Source: Limisphaerales bacterium (GTDB lineage: Bacteria; Verrucomicrobiota; Verrucomicrobiia; Limisphaerales; UBA8199). Taken from it: a stretch of 5,498 nt of DNA. The notes below the pieces were generated by a model. The model was not told where the DNA came from. It ran no database searches and saw only the letters and a program-made list of their open reading frames with translations. Position numbers and translations under genes: made by a program. Below are positions 5,255 to 5,498 of the stretch, one piece after another (within the stretch, counting starts at the first letter, position 1; each line of letters starts with the position of its first letter). The stretch is from assembly GCA_025356925.1 (NCBI GenBank), contig JANXQE010000676.1:1-5498 (forward strand), in the 5' to 3' direction.

Positions 5255-5498
5255 CTAACTGTCAGCCTCTTGCGATCTCGCCCTGGCGATCTCGCGGACA
5301 ATCTGGCCGGCTACATCCTGCGAACTTGAATCGAAGCGCTTCGATCCCGCAATAACTGACTGAATGTACATATCTCCATTTAAGTTGGCAATATAATTGT
5401 GGTGCGTGTCCTTAGTGAGGTTGTCGACTCTGGAGAAAAGACTGCCTCGACCGTCAAACGTTCCACTCAGAGTGTCTCCGAGGTCAATGTCCTTAGTG
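5255..5498 (-). CDS. Unrecognised protein, C-terminal 80 residues (runs off right edge)
   Basis: The minus strand is open from the window edge to the TAG at 5255-5257, giving 80 residues plus part of one codon. The N-terminal part visible here, KDIDLGDTLSGTFDGRG followed by SLFSRVDNLTKDTHHNYI, is Gly/Asp/Thr-rich and probably beta-stranded. Then comes LNGDMYIQSVIAGSKRFD, and the end (DVAGQIVREIARARSQEADS) looks like an amphipathic helix with a polar tail. There are no cysteines and no membrane segment. The uninterrupted frame and sensible composition favour a real gene, but the family cannot be named. The start lies beyond the window. It converges with the small plus-strand ORF; the 202 bp between them show no clear terminator. 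Confidence 0.6.
   Translation of the reverse strand, partial: TKDIDLGDTLSGTFDGRGSLFSRVDNLTKDTHHNYIANLNGDMYIQSVIAGSKRFDSSSQDVAGQIVREIARARSQEADS

Overview
The window reads as a stretch of bacterial chromosome of fairly high GC. The lineage is inferred, not shown. A Tat-exported Gfo/Idh/MocA oxidoreductase, TTCGG/CCGAA-type heptad repeats, a GCGGACA...TGTCCGC repeat between genes, and a lack of Shine-Dalgarno sequences at every clear start together suggest Verrucomicrobiota or a relative (PVC group), probably from soil or a metagenome. No rRNA, tRNA, transposase or CRISPR array is visible.

Layout. The left third is on the minus strand: the first 165 codons of a Tat-signal Gfo/Idh/MocA oxidoreductase (1-495, running off the left edge), preceded by a stand-alone MOSC-domain protein (721-1245). 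The 225 bp between them hold a CCGAA heptad repeat and a perfect 10-bp inverted repeat just behind the MOSC stop codon. A divergent intergenic region (1246-1471) holds a short hairpin repeat, a second inverted copy of the heptad repeat, and a good promoter (TTGCCC, 16 bp, TATAAT) lying almost on the serS start codon. Two complete housekeeping genes follow on the plus strand: serS (seryl-tRNA synthetase, 1472-2773) and glgA (glycogen/starch synthase, 2832-4289). A terminator-like hairpin with a T5 run fills most of the 58 bp between them.

The right part (4290-5498) is sparse. About 460 bp carry no convincing gene but do contain a possible promoter followed by a cluster of inverted repeats (4586-4680) that could fold as alternative RNA structures. 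A likely small unrecognised protein (98 aa) follows at 4756-5052. The last 244 bp hold the C-terminal 80 residues of an unrecognised minus-strand protein that continues past the right edge.

The genes do not form one pathway. serS serves translation; glgA makes alpha-1,4-glucan from ADP-glucose; the MOSC protein is probably a molybdenum-cofactor-related sulfur-transfer or reductase module; the oxidoreductase is probably an exported NAD(P)-dependent sugar-type dehydrogenase. No clear new multi-gene system is visible. The least explained parts are the structured region with the small ORF (4549-5052) and the truncated protein at the right edge.
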